A DNA stretch of 64,000 nucleotides from Oscillospiraceae bacterium (GCA_015067795.1 SVLU01000009.1:1-64000); one strand, 5' to 3'; numbered from the stretch's first letter, positions 18,135 to 26,618 are shown. Notes: a model not told the origin generated them from the letters alone. Program-made: numbers and translations.

Positions 18135-19189
18135 AGAAAACAGCAATAATCGCACTAATTTTAATGTTTTTTACCACTTTTTTGCATTCTCCGGCCTTGG
18201 GGACCTTAGAGGTGGTTGAGGATGCGGTACCTGATTCGGCAAGAGAGATTTTGGGAGAAGCCGATGCTGAGGAAACAGACTCTGCAATAGACTCTGTGTT
18301 CGATTACATAAAGGAAGAGTCGGGAGAGATATTCACAGAGTCCCTGAAAAGGGGAGCGGCTGTGCTGCTTATCCCCATTATCTGTGCCCTGGCAGGAACG
18401 CTTTATAACGACAAAATGCCGGACGTAATAACCATCGTGGGCATAGCCGCCGCAGGGGCGGTGTGCCTGGACGGTACAAATTCCTTTATCGGCATGGGCA
18501 GGGAGCTGATAGAAGAGCTTGACTCCTTTTACAAAGTGCTTCTTCCAACCCTTACGGCAACTGCGGCGGCAAGCGGTGCGGTAACATCAGCGGCGGCAAA
18601 ATATGCGGCAGCGGCGTTGTTTATTGAGGTGCTTATTTCAGTTGGAAAAAGTGTGATATTACCGCTTATATATGCCTATATCGCCGTTTCGATAGGTGGA
18701 GCGGCATTTGGCGGAGGACTGGATTCTGCGTCAAAGTTTATAAAATGGCTGACGGTTACGGCAATGACAATTCTTGTCATGGCTTTTACCATCTATCTCA
18801 CCATGACAGGTGTTGTGTCGGGTACAGCCGATGCGGCTGCGACCAAACTGACGAAGTCTGCGTTATCAACAGCCCTTCCTGTGGTTGGCGGTATCATATC
18901 CGATGCGGCATCTGCCGTGGTTAGCGGGACATCCATGCTTAAAAGCACAACAGGAGTGTTCGGGATGATAGTTGTTCTTGCTGTGTGTGCCGTTCCCTTT
19001 ATGCGTTTGGGGATCAATTATCTTATATTCAAGGGAGCTGCCGCCATTGCCGAGCCCTTTGGAGAAGGAAAGATATCGAAGGTCATAAGCTCGGCCGGTA
19101 CAGCTTTGGGGATGATGCTGGGCTTGTGCGGGTCGATAGCGGTGATGCTGTATATTTCCATAATCTCGCTTATGAAGGTTGTGACATGA
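18131..19189 (+). CDS. spoIIIAE: Stage III sporulation protein AE
   Basis: The 352-aa polytopic protein starts at the ATG at 18131, overlapping the spoIIIAD stop as ATGA. It has a signal-like N-terminus, an acidic segment (SVFDYIKEES) and then about seven hydrophobic helices with Ala/Gly-rich stretches, as in SpoIIIAE, the large membrane subunit of the channel. An in-frame start 120 nt upstream would give only out-of-frame spoIIIAD sequence and is rejected. Confidence 0.93.
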   Translation: MKKTAIIALILMFFTTFLHSPALGTLEVVEDAVPDSAREILGEADAEETDSAIDSVFDYIKEESGEIFTESLKRGAAVLLIPIICALAGTLYNDKMPDVITIVGIAAAGAVCLDGTNSFIGMGRELIEELDSFYKVLLPTLTATAAASGAVTSAAAKYAAAALFIEVLISVGKSVILPLIYAYIAVSIGGAAFGGGLDSASKFIKWLTVTAMTILVMAFTIYLTMTGVVSGTADAAATKLTKSALSTALPVVGGIISDAASAVVSGTSMLKSTTGVFGMIVVLAVCAVPFMRLGINYLIFKGAAAIAEPFGEGKISKVISSAGTALGMMLGLCGSIAVMLYISIISLMKVVT

Positions 19190-19659
19190 TGGAAAACCAG
19201 ATAATGGGTCTTGCAGGAGCGGCAGTTTTAAGTATGCTCGCCATATCCGCAACACCTGAGGGCAGGGTGAAAAAGGCTGTGAAGCTTATCTGCGGCTTTG
19301 CGGTGATACTCTCAATTTTGTGCTGCTTTGCGGATTTTGATTTCAGCTTCTATTCAAAGTCCATTGCAGACCACAGGAGGGATGCAGAGAAGCTGATTGA
19401 AGAGGAGCTTGAGGAACGGTCGCTTCTTGAAAGACAATACATAGAAAGCCGATGTGAGGCATATATATTGGACAAAGCGGCGGAGCTGAAAGTTAACTGT
19501 AGGGGTGCAGAGGTGACGCTTAAGTGGTCTGCAGAGGGATATTGGTATCCGACTGCAGTTTGGATAGAAGCTGAATGTGACCCGGAGCTTGCCGACTTTA
19601 TTGAAGCGGAGCTTGGCATACCTGAGGATAGCCAAAAATGGAGTAAAACCAATGGATAA
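19186..19659 (+). CDS. spoIIIAF: Stage III sporulation protein AF
   Basis: This 157-aa protein has two N-terminal membrane helices (residues ~5-22 and ~34-52) and a soluble domain with a ring-building-motif-like fold in the family. ATG codons at 19186 and 19189 are both possible, and the first overlaps the spoIIIAE stop (ATGA). It is one of the channel components exposed between the two membranes. Confidence 0.9.
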   Translation: MMENQIMGLAGAAVLSMLAISATPEGRVKKAVKLICGFAVILSILCCFADFDFSFYSKSIADHRRDAEKLIEEELEERSLLERQYIESRCEAYILDKAAELKVNCRGAEVTLKWSAEGYWYPTAVWIEAECDPELADFIEAELGIPEDSQKWSKTNG

Positions 19660-20158
19660 ACTCAAAGGAATACTAAAAAACAAATATATTCTCCTGTTAA
19701 TTGCCGTGGGGCTTATACTGATGCTGTTTTCTTCGGGAGAAGGAAAAGAAGAAAAAACTGCACAGGTATCAGAACTCACGGAAGCAGGCTTCTCGGTCAG
19801 AGAGCTTGAGGACAGAATAGCGGAAGCTTTATCAAAGATAGACGGTGCAGGAAAGGTGAGGGTGGTGCTGACGGTGCGGTCGAGTACGGAGCAGGTGATA
19901 GCCGAGGACGTGGAAACTACGGAAAAGCTGTCTGACGATGAGATAGCTTCGGAAAGCTTGGTGCAGACGGTGATAATAGACATGGGCGACGGCGAAGGTC
20001 CGGTGACACTTAAGTACATATATCCCGAATTTCAGGGTGCTTTGGTGATAGCTCAGGGAGCGGGAAATGCGGCGGTGAGACTTGCACTCACGGAGGCTGT
20101 GTCGTCCCTGACGGGTATCGGAGCAGACAGAATTACGGTGGCTGTAATGCAGAGCTGA
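19652..20158 (+). CDS. spoIIIAG: Stage III sporulation protein AG
   Basis: The 168-aa protein has one N-terminal helix (residues ~10-27) and a soluble part with EDRIAEALSKIDGAGKVRVVLTV and GALVIAQGAGNAAVRLALTEAV, matching SpoIIIAG, which forms the large ring of the feeding tube. The ATG at 19652 overlaps the end of spoIIIAF by 8 nt. Confidence 0.93.
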   Translation: MDKLKGILKNKYILLLIAVGLILMLFSSGEGKEEKTAQVSELTEAGFSVRELEDRIAEALSKIDGAGKVRVVLTVRSSTEQVIAEDVETTEKLSDDEIASESLVQTVIIDMGDGEGPVTLKYIYPEFQGALVIAQGAGNAAVRLALTEAVSSLTGIGADRITVAVMQS

Positions 20159-20204
20159 ACTGCATAATTATATAATTTTTATTTTGAAAGGTCAGGTCAT
20201 AAAC

Positions 20205-20828
20205 ATGAAGGTATTTAAAAGAAACGCTGTGATAATAACCGTGCTTATTTTTGTGTGCGTAGCCGTGTATTTAAACTGGTCATACGCCCAGAATGAACTG
20301 GCGGCTGAGGCAGGAAAAACCTCCGCACAGGAGGAAACAACCGAAAATACCAATGAGAACTCTACCGAAAATACAACAGAAAACTCCGGGGAGGATACCA
20401 ACGGTGCTGAGGAAAGCGGTCTGTTCTACGTTGAGGATGAAAGCGGAGTGGAGACGGTTGAAAGCACCCAGGTATCGGAATACTTCGATCAGGTACGCCT
20501 TACCCGTGAGCAGGCAAGGGACAGTGCAGAGGCGACTCTCCTGACTGTAACAGAAACTGAGGGTGCGGCACAGACCACCGTTGACGAAGCCATGCAGACC
20601 ATGGTGAATATAGCCAAGTGGACAGAGGCTGAAGCACAGCTTGAGAGCCTGGTTGTAGCAAAGGGGTTTCAGGATTGCGTTGCCTATATGACGGAGGATG
20701 GGATAACAGTCACCGTTGCCTGTGATGCGGAAGCACTTTCCGACAGTGCGGTAGCACAGATCAAGGACATTGTTTTGAGTGAAACTGAATATACAGCCGA
20801 TCAGTTGAAAATAATAGAAATAAAGTAG
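20205..20828 (+). CDS. spoIIIAH: Stage III sporulation protein AH
   Basis: This 207-aa protein has a single N-terminal helix (residues ~6-23, ending NWSYAQ), a low-complexity Thr/Glu/Asn linker, and a C-terminal YscJ/FliF-like domain. SpoIIIAH binds SpoIIQ across the intermembrane space during engulfment. The linker (NTNENSTENTTENSGE) is unusually repetitive. The ATG at 20205 is preceded by AGG at 7-9 nt. A TTG at 20184 is less likely. Confidence 0.92.
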   Translation: MKVFKRNAVIITVLIFVCVAVYLNWSYAQNELAAEAGKTSAQEETTENTNENSTENTTENSGEDTNGAEESGLFYVEDESGVETVESTQVSEYFDQVRLTREQARDSAEATLLTVTETEGAAQTTVDEAMQTMVNIAKWTEAEAQLESLVVAKGFQDCVAYMTEDGITVTVACDAEALSDSAVAQIKDIVLSETEYTADQLKIIEIK

Positions 20829-20888
20829 TTTATTTTTTTTGTATCTTGTGCTACAATATATGAAAATACTATACTTGGAGTGTTTACT

Positions 20889-21254
20889 ATGGCTGATAAT
20901 AAAGATTATATAATCCATTCGGATAATCAGGGCAACATCAATATCTCTACTGAGGTTGTTGCTGCTGTCAGTGCATCTGCTGCTCTTGAATGTGAGGGTG
21001 TAGCTTCTCTGTATGCAATCGGCAAGGATATTTCCGGTTTTTTCGGAAAGAAGAACGCTAACCGCGGTGTAAAGGTCCTGCTTGAAGAAGACAGCATGAC
21101 TATTGATATTTATCTCTCCGTTAAGCTGGGCGTTGAAGTCAACAAGGTTGGCGCAGCTGTTCAGGCCGCTGTTATCTCCGCTGTGGAGGTAATGACAGGC
21201 TTTACTGTTAAGGCTGTTAATGTTCACGTTACAGGTATAACTCTGGATAAATAA
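20889..21254 (+). CDS. Asp23/Gls24 family envelope-stress protein
   Basis: The 121-aa Asp23/Gls24-domain protein has the NINISTEVVAAVSASAALECEGV and GVKVLLEEDSMTIDIYLSVKLG stretches. In Bacillus the equivalent gene (yqhY) sits between accC and nusB, and here it is directly before nusB. The family is linked to envelope and fatty-acid homeostasis, but its function is not settled. I chose the ATG at 20889, 8 nt after TTGGAG. Confidence 0.92.
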   Translation: MADNKDYIIHSDNQGNINISTEVVAAVSASAALECEGVASLYAIGKDISGFFGKKNANRGVKVLLEEDSMTIDIYLSVKLGVEVNKVGAAVQAAVISAVEVMTGFTVKAVNVHVTGITLDK

Positions 21255-21269
21255 TTACTAAATTCTATT

Positions 21270-21295
21270 CTGCAGGAGTATACGTACTCCTGCAG
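21270..21295. promoter_or_regulatory. 11-bp perfect inverted repeat upstream of nusB
   Basis: CTGCAGGAGTA, loop TACG, TACTCCTGCAG lies 16 nt before the nusB start. There is no T-tract, so it is more likely an RNA-processing or stability hairpin, or an operator, than a terminator. Confidence 0.55.
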
Positions 21296-21311
21296 TGAAA
21301 GGATCTTACCA

Positions 21312-21761
21312 ATGACAAGGAAAACAGCTCGTGAAATAGTTTTGAAGTTCTGCTTTGAGATAACCATAACAGGCAAGGATGCAAACGAGATCATTGAGGA
21401 CGTATTCGATAATGAATACTATGAAAGTTTGAAGAATGAGGATGAGGTGTTTAACCAGTATCCTGATGATAAGCAGATGGAATACATAAAGAGAATGGTA
21501 CGTGGTATCGGCGAGCATAACGTTGAGCTTGACGGCTATGTTGAAAAGTATTCCAAAGGCTGGCAGTTCCACAGAATTTCCCGTATTGCAGTTGCGATCA
21601 TGAAGACTGCCATGTACGAAATTCTCTATATGCCTGACATCCCAAACGGTGCAAGCATAAACGAAGCGGTGGAGCTGGCAAGAGCTTATGAAGAGCCTGA
21701 GACTGTTCCGTTTATCAACGGCGTTCTCGGCAGCTTCACAAGGGGAGAGCTGAACCAGTGA
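21312..21761 (+). CDS. nusB: Transcription antitermination factor NusB
   Basis: This 149-aa all-helical protein has an N-terminal TRKTAREIVLKFCFE motif and a C-terminal PNGASINEAVELARAYEEPET-like stretch followed by FINGVLGSF, as in NusB. It binds boxA RNA with NusE (S10) in rRNA antitermination. RBS AAAGGA precedes the ATG. Its TGA overlaps the GTG of the next gene. Confidence 0.95.
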   Translation: MTRKTAREIVLKFCFEITITGKDANEIIEDVFDNEYYESLKNEDEVFNQYPDDKQMEYIKRMVRGIGEHNVELDGYVEKYSKGWQFHRISRIAVAIMKTAMYEILYMPDIPNGASINEAVELARAYEEPETVPFINGVLGSFTRGELNQ

Positions 21762-22681
21762 GGGAATACACCATCGGCTTCGACACAAGTAACTATACAA
21801 CATCCTGTGCCGTTTTCGACGGCACAGATGGCACAAATTCAGGACGGCTTTTAGATGTAGCTCCGGGTGAACTGGGGCTTCGTCAGTCTGCCGCCCTGTT
21901 TTCGCATATTAAAAGATTGCCTGAAATAGTGGAAAAGCTGAACTTCTCAGGCAAAATTCTTGCAATAGGTGCAAGCAGCAAGCCAAGGGAAACTGAGGAC
22001 TCCTATATGCCATGCTTCCTTGCGGGTGTATGTCAGGCTCAGGTTATGGCACAGGTGCAGAATGTTCCGTACTACAGCTTCTCCCATCAGCAGGGGCATA
22101 TCGCCGCCGCTGCATGGTCGGCAGGCCGCATGGACCTTCTTGAAAGAGAGCATCTTGCCTGGCATTTATCAGGGGGTACAACTGAGCTTCTGTACGTCAG
22201 ACCAAAGGGCGTGGCAGTTGAGTGCGAGATAATCGGCGGTACAAATGATGTTTCTGCCGGTCAGCTTATCGACAGAACAGGTCAGCTTTTGGGATTGCAG
22301 TTCCCGTCAGGTAAAGAGCTTGACAGACTTGCTTCCACCGTAACCAAAGGTGAATTCTACGCTCCAAAGATAAAGGGATTGGAATTCTCTCTGTCCGGCG
22401 TTGAGCATAAGGTGAAAAAGCTTTATGAAGCAGGTGCAAGCCCTGAGGAAACCGCGTATTTTGCTATTGTTTCCGTAGTTAATACAGTCCACCGCGTAAC
22501 TAAGAAGGCAATGGAGGAATACGGCGAAATTCCTGTTCTCTATTCAGGCGGTGTGGCATCTAATTCCATTCTCAGAAGGATGACTCCCGACGGTATTTTT
22601 GCAAAACCACAGTATTCAACGGACAATGCGATGGGTACTGCGATTTTGACTTACAGGGCGGTAATGCAAGATGGCAAATAA
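21758..22681 (+). CDS. TsaD/Kae1-like ASKHA protein (M22 paralogue)
   Basis: The 307-aa protein belongs to the Kae1/TsaD family. It has GFDTSNYTTSCAV at the start, the metal-binding SHQQGH (HxxxH), HLSGGTTELL and a late SGGVASN motif. It is shorter and more divergent than bona fide TsaD (threonylcarbamoyl-adenosine synthesis), so I read it as the Clostridial paralogue often labelled 'peptidase M22'. It occupies the position where Bacillus has folD, between nusB and xseA. It starts with GTG, overlapping nusB by 4 nt. A true TsaD is expected elsewhere in the genome. Confidence 0.82.
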   Translation: MREYTIGFDTSNYTTSCAVFDGTDGTNSGRLLDVAPGELGLRQSAALFSHIKRLPEIVEKLNFSGKILAIGASSKPRETEDSYMPCFLAGVCQAQVMAQVQNVPYYSFSHQQGHIAAAAWSAGRMDLLEREHLAWHLSGGTTELLYVRPKGVAVECEIIGGTNDVSAGQLIDRTGQLLGLQFPSGKELDRLASTVTKGEFYAPKIKGLEFSLSGVEHKVKKLYEAGASPEETAYFAIVSVVNTVHRVTKKAMEEYGEIPVLYSGGVASNSILRRMTPDGIFAKPQYSTDNAMGTAILTYRAVMQDGK

Positions 22682-23891
22682 GGTTTTCTCCGTTTCGGAG
22701 CTTAACAATTACATAAAGGATATTTTGGACGAGGATGTGCTGCTTAGTGCTGTGTACGTCAGCGGTGAGCTGTCCAATTACAAGATATACCCATCAGGTC
22801 ATCACTACTTCACCATGAAGGACAGGGATGGCGCTCTTAAGTGCGTAATGTTCAAGGGTGCGGCTTATAAAATAAGATTTCGTCCTGAAAACGGCATGAA
22901 GGTAATTGCCTTTGGCAGGATCTCCGTATTCCCCAGGGACGGTGCGTACCAGTTTTATGTAACGCAGATGATCCCGGATGGTGTGGGTGATTTGAGCGTT
23001 GCCTTTGAACAGCTTAAGCGTAAGCTTTATGAAGAAGGTCTTTTTGACCAAAGGTTTAAGAAGCCTATACCGCGTTATCCCAAAAGAATAGCTGTAATAA
23101 CCTCCTCCGCAGGTGCGGCAGTCAGGGATGTTATAAGAGTTTTGGGAAAGCGCTATCCGATAGCAAAGGTCATCGTAATGCCGGTAAGGGTGCAAGGTGT
23201 TGAAGCACCTGCTGAAATTGCAGGTGCTTTGCGGTACGCTAACGACCACGATATTGCTGATGTTATAATAACCGGCAGAGGCGGCGGCTCGATAGAGGAG
23301 CTTTGGGCCTTTAATGAGGAGATAGTTGCAAGGGCAATTTTCGCTTCACGAATTCCTGTTATTTCCGCTGTGGGGCATGAGCCTGATGTGACGATATCTG
23401 ATTTTGTTGCTGATTTGAGAGCCGCAACCCCCTCAAACGGTGCGGAGCTTTGTGTACCTGACCAAGGCGAGCTTCGTGAGTATTTATCATCCGTTGAGGT
23501 ACGCATGGCACAGGCTCTTGACCGTGAGCTTACACGACGCAGGCAGAGGTTAGAGGACATTTCAAAAAAGAGAGTTCTTGCAAGTCCCATGAATTACATC
23601 GAGGACAGGCGTGTGGCTCTTGACCACATTCAAAGCAGACTTTCTGCGGCAGGCTCTGCTTTGGTAGCCGCAGGAAGACACAGATTTATCGGCTGTGCAT
23701 CAAAGCTTGATGCTCTCAGCCCTCTCAAGGTCTTGGGCAGAGGCTATTCCATAGCCATGAGGGACGATGGAAAGGTGATAAAATCTGCCAAGGATGTGGA
23801 AACAGGTGACAAAATCAGCTTACATCTTAAGGAAGATATAATTATTTGCAGTGTTGAGGAGAATCGGCATGGAAAAGAAACTGACATTTGA
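22671..23891 (+). CDS. xseA: Exodeoxyribonuclease VII large subunit
   Basis: This 406-aa protein has an N-terminal OB fold (YVSGELSNYKIYPSGHHYFT) and a catalytic domain with KRIAVITSSAGAAVRDV, ITGRGGGSIEELWAFN and ISAVGHEPDVT. These are all XseA landmarks. With XseB it degrades single-stranded DNA to oligonucleotides. It overlaps the preceding gene by 11 nt and the next by 23 nt. Confidence 0.96.
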   Translation: MANKVFSVSELNNYIKDILDEDVLLSAVYVSGELSNYKIYPSGHHYFTMKDRDGALKCVMFKGAAYKIRFRPENGMKVIAFGRISVFPRDGAYQFYVTQMIPDGVGDLSVAFEQLKRKLYEEGLFDQRFKKPIPRYPKRIAVITSSAGAAVRDVIRVLGKRYPIAKVIVMPVRVQGVEAPAEIAGALRYANDHDIADVIITGRGGGSIEELWAFNEEIVARAIFASRIPVISAVGHEPDVTISDFVADLRAATPSNGAELCVPDQGELREYLSSVEVRMAQALDRELTRRRQRLEDISKKRVLASPMNYIEDRRVALDHIQSRLSAAGSALVAAGRHRFIGCASKLDALSPLKVLGRGYSIAMRDDGKVIKSAKDVETGDKISLHLKEDIIICSVEENRHGKETDI

Positions 23892-24096
23892 AGAAGCAAT
23901 GGCAAGGCTTGACGAGATAGTGATTGCTCTTGAGCGTGGTGATGCACCGCTTGAGCAGTCTCTTACATTGTTTGAAGAGGGAACAGCCCTTATCAAAAGC
24001 TGCGGAAAGCTTCTGGACACTGCCGAGCAGAAGGTGGTCAAGCTCCGCAAGGGTGATGACGGTGAGCCTGTTGAAAGTCTTTTTGACGTTGAATAA
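23869..24096 (+). CDS. xseB: Exodeoxyribonuclease VII small subunit
   Basis: The 75-aa XseB has the family opening LTFEEAMARLDEIVIALERGD and PLEQSLTLFEEG. The ATG at 23869 is preceded by TGAGGAG. It lies within the end of xseA, so the two subunits are likely made in coupled fashion. Confidence 0.95.
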   Translation: MEKKLTFEEAMARLDEIVIALERGDAPLEQSLTLFEEGTALIKSCGKLLDTAEQKVVKLRKGDDGEPVESLFDVE

Positions 24097-24110
24097 CGGA
24101 GGGGAAAAAC

Positions 24111-24980
24111 ATGAAAACTCAGCTTAAGTATCTGCAGAGTCTTGTGGAAGAGCATCTTGCAGGGTATTTTACCGGGGAAAGTGAGCAGAAGCTCCTTTTT
24201 GAAGCTATGAGATACAGCCTCCTTGCAGGCGGCAAGCGTATCAGACCGGTTCTCACTCTTGAATTCTGCCGTCAGTGCGGCGGAGACGAGAGAAAGGCAC
24301 TTCCAATGGCTTGTGCAGTTGAAATGATCCACACATATTCTCTCATTCACGATGACCTGCCCTGCATGGATAATGACGAGCTTCGCCGCGGCAAGCCCAC
24401 AAACCATGTGGTCTACGGTGAATGTACAGCGGTTTTAGCAGGTGACGCACTTCAGGCTGCTGCATTTGACTCTATACTTTCTGCTGATTTGGATGCTTTC
24501 GCAGTTGTAGCGGCAGCTAAGGAGCTTACCTTTGCAGCCGGTCCTGACGGTATGTGCGGCGGTCAGATACTTGATATGGAAGGTGAAGGCAAAAGTCTTA
24601 CCATTCATGATATCAATACTATCCACAGCCTCAAGACTGCGGCTATGATCAAAGCTGCCTGCAGAATTGGCGTTATTGCCGGCAGCGGTACAGAGGAACA
24701 GCTTAAAGCCGCTGATAAATATGCAGAATGTATCGGTCTTGCTTTCCAGATAAGAGATGATATTCTGGACGTGACCGCAACTACTGAAGAAATGGGAAAA
24801 ACCGTTGGAAAGGATGCTAACAGCAACAAGAATACATACGCAAGCCTTTATGGTATTGAGAAATGTGAGAGAATTGTTGCGGAAATGACCGAAAGGGCAA
24901 AAGCGGCCATTAATGGTGCTTTTGAAAATACAGAATTCCTTTGCGGTCTGGCAGATATGCTGGCTGACAGAAAAAACTGA
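24111..24980 (+). CDS. ispA: Farnesyl/geranylgeranyl diphosphate synthase
   Basis: This 289-aa trans-prenyltransferase has the first aspartate-rich motif in HDDLPCMDNDELRRG (a DDxxxxD form with GKPTNH after it) and the second in RDDILD. It also has the GGKRIRPVL and MVHTYSLIHD-type context (here MIHTYSLIHD). It joins IPP units to make short-chain prenyl diphosphates in the cytoplasm. dxs, the first enzyme of the MEP pathway, is encoded 1.6 kb downstream beyond the RNA locus. Confidence 0.95.
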   Translation: MKTQLKYLQSLVEEHLAGYFTGESEQKLLFEAMRYSLLAGGKRIRPVLTLEFCRQCGGDERKALPMACAVEMIHTYSLIHDDLPCMDNDELRRGKPTNHVVYGECTAVLAGDALQAAAFDSILSADLDAFAVVAAAKELTFAAGPDGMCGGQILDMEGEGKSLTIHDINTIHSLKTAAMIKAACRIGVIAGSGTEEQLKAADKYAECIGLAFQIRDDILDVTATTEEMGKTVGKDANSNKNTYASLYGIEKCERIVAEMTERAKAAINGAFENTEFLCGLADMLADRKN

Positions 24981-24993
24981 GATAATCACAATA

Positions 24994-25099
24994 CCTCCCT
25001 CTGACGAGGGAGGTGGCATTTGCGAAGCAAATGACGGAGGGAGAGAATACTACCCCTCAGTCAGCCTCACGGCTGACAGCTCCCCTGACAAGGGGAGCT
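24994..25099. repeat. Multi-hairpin intergenic repeat after ispA
   Basis: Four hairpins follow in series: CCTCCCTC/GAGGGAGG, CATTTGC/GCAAATG, GTCAGCC/GGCTGAC (25060-25077) and AGCTCCCC/GGGGAGCT (25078-25099). Related modules occur at 37844-37994 and 51911-51934. It lies between ispA and the promoter of the structured RNA and may end ispA transcription. Confidence 0.8.
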
Positions 25100-25185
25100 T
25101 ATGGAGAACTTTTCGTTTTCCGATCAAAAATTAGATGGGTGCAATTATTGAAATGAATATTTTTTGTGAATATTTATGTTATACC

Positions 25186-25213
25186 TTGAATATTCAGAAT
25201 AATTTGATATAAT
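25186..25213 (+). promoter_or_regulatory. Promoter of the OLE-like RNA
   Basis: TTGAAT (25186-25191) and a perfect TATAAT (25208-25213) are separated by 16 nt. Transcription would start near 25220, exactly where the structured region begins. Confidence 0.72.
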
Positions 25214-25219
25214 ATTCAT

Positions 25220-25890
25220 AAAGTCGGCGGTGCAGTATTCTAGTCAGAGCCGCTGTCTTTCAGGAAGGGCCTAAAAATCCTTTGAAGGGCATATCTTTGA
25301 AGCCCCTTGTGCCTGCTTTAAACGCCCAGTTTGGGGTGGGTGCTGGGGGGAGATGGCGTTTGCCATCTGCATCGAAAGGGCGATTTCCAATGGCATGGAA
25401 AACCCGACCCTGACGGTGTGGAGACCCGAGTGCGTGGATACAATTAAAAGCGTACCTACGTACCGGGGTGTTAACCTGCAATGCGGTGCGATAATGAGAC
25501 GGCGGGATACCCGCTTGTCGGACGCTGTGTGTAGTGTAGCCTGCCTTGAGTGGGGTCTGCGGATGGGAGAATCAGGCGTGTTAATGCCACGGCCATGGCT
25601 TAATGTGCTATTGCTCCCTGAAATATTCCCTGCAAAAGAGGCTAAAAAGGCAGTTGGAGCTGTGGTGGAAAACACCTAGGCTGTCCATCAAGGGACAGAC
25701 AGGGGATTGCAGTGCGGTCTAAGTGGCAGTCGGGTAACAAGTGCGGCAACGACTTGTATGACGCTTTAATGGGGAACCACCTTGCCGGCAACGGGAGGCA
25801 GCGTTCTGGGAAATCCAACCCGTACCTAAGCCGTAAGATTTACTCTGTCTGTTGCCACCGACTTTTTATTTTACGGCAACATCTAAAAAT
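25220..25890 (+). ncRNA. ole: OLE-like large structured RNA
   Basis: About 650 nt with no plausible gene but much local pairing: AGATGGC/GCCATCT (25351-25368), TTTCCA/TGGAAA (25384-25401), GCGGG/CCCGC (25502-25514), TTAATGCCA/TGGCTTAA (about 25581-25603) and CTGTCC/GGGACAG (25681-25698). It lies between ispA and a small membrane protein gene followed by dxs. That is the known neighbourhood of OLE RNA (about 600 nt, in anaerobic and extremophilic Firmicutes) and its partner OapA. OLE forms a membrane-associated ribonucleoprotein tied to stress, Mg2+ and energy metabolism. The identification rests on length, structure, own promoter and synteny; I could not align it to the family model. Ends are approximate. 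Confidence 0.85.
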
Positions 25891-25894
25891 TCTT

Positions 25895-25917
25895 GCCGCT
25901 GGATCAGCGGCTGTTTT
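25895..25917 (+). terminator. Possible terminator of the OLE-like RNA
   Basis: GCCGCTG and CAGCGGC form a perfect 7-bp stem with loop GAT, followed by TGTTTTCC. The T-tract is short, so some readthrough into the next genes is plausible. Confidence 0.5.
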
Positions 25918-26068
25918 CCGCTGGAAATGCGTTGCATTTTCTTGAAATACACAAAGTATTCCATGCGAAAATGCGCCTTTTTCCAACGAAAACTATCTCG
26001 CTGTACCATCGACAATTATTTTTAGAAGTTACCTTTTGTTTTTCTGTTTTTGAGAAGTTTGTTAAAAT
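25918..26068. other. Spacer between the RNA and the OapA-like gene
   Basis: About 150 nt without a gene. It has small complementary runs (GAAATGC/GCATTTTC and GAAAATGC) and is A/T-rich towards the start codon. No convincing promoter was seen, so oapA and dxs may depend on readthrough from the RNA promoter or from further upstream. Confidence 0.5.
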
Positions 26069-26614
26069 ATGAAAAATAAATCCAATATAAAATGGATACT
26101 CCAGATAACCGTTCTGAGTATCGTAATATCAGTTGTCTTTACCCTTGTATCTACCGAGGCACTTGCAGGTGCAGGGTATTTTTTATCGTTTCTGCTGCTG
26201 ACGCTGTTCGTCTTTATCGGTATTTTTTTTGATATTGTAGGTGTTGCGGTGACCTCAGCGGTGGAGGCTCCCTTTCATTCCATGGCATCCCATAAGGAGA
26301 AGGGGGCAGTTGAAGCCATAAAGCTTATCAAAAATGCGGAGAAGGTCTCAAGCATCTGCAATGACGTGGTCGGTGATATTTCCGGCATCGTCAGCGGTAC
26401 AACTTCCTCCATCATTGTTGCTATGCTGGTGAATGATTTTACCCTTAACAATGTTATCCTGCAGCTTATTATGTCGGGCATCGTTTCGGGTCTCACCATA
26501 GGCGGTAAGGCTATTGGCAAGACCTATGCCATGCGTAAAAGCACTTTCGTTGTGCTTACTGCAGGTAAATTTATTGCGTTTTTCAATAAGATAAAAATCA
26601 GAAAGAGAAAATGA
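26069..26614 (+). CDS. oapA: OapA-like OLE-associated membrane protein
   Basis: The 181-aa protein has about four hydrophobic segments (residues ~9-28, ~33-58, ~112-130, ~134-150) and a basic C-terminus ending KIKIRKRK. The stretch SAVEAPFHSMASHKEKGAVE, followed by AIKLIKNAEKVSS, resembles the DUF21 membrane domain of CNNM/CorC-type Mg2+ proteins, a likeness reported for OapA. OapA binds OLE RNA and brings it to the membrane. Identification rests on position directly after the RNA, size, topology and this motif. The ribosome site is weak. The stop is only 4 nt before the dxs start. Confidence 0.82.
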   Translation: MKNKSNIKWILQITVLSIVISVVFTLVSTEALAGAGYFLSFLLLTLFVFIGIFFDIVGVAVTSAVEAPFHSMASHKEKGAVEAIKLIKNAEKVSSICNDVVGDISGIVSGTTSSIIVAMLVNDFTLNNVILQLIMSGIVSGLTIGGKAIGKTYAMRKSTFVVLTAGKFIAFFNKIKIRKRK

Positions 26615-26618
26615 GCCT

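Noticed and set aside
25353..25679. Open frames inside the OLE-like region (plus and minus, up to 134 codons)
   Set aside because: They have no ribosome site, odd composition and no family resemblance. The region has stems and its own promoter, as expected of a structured RNA.
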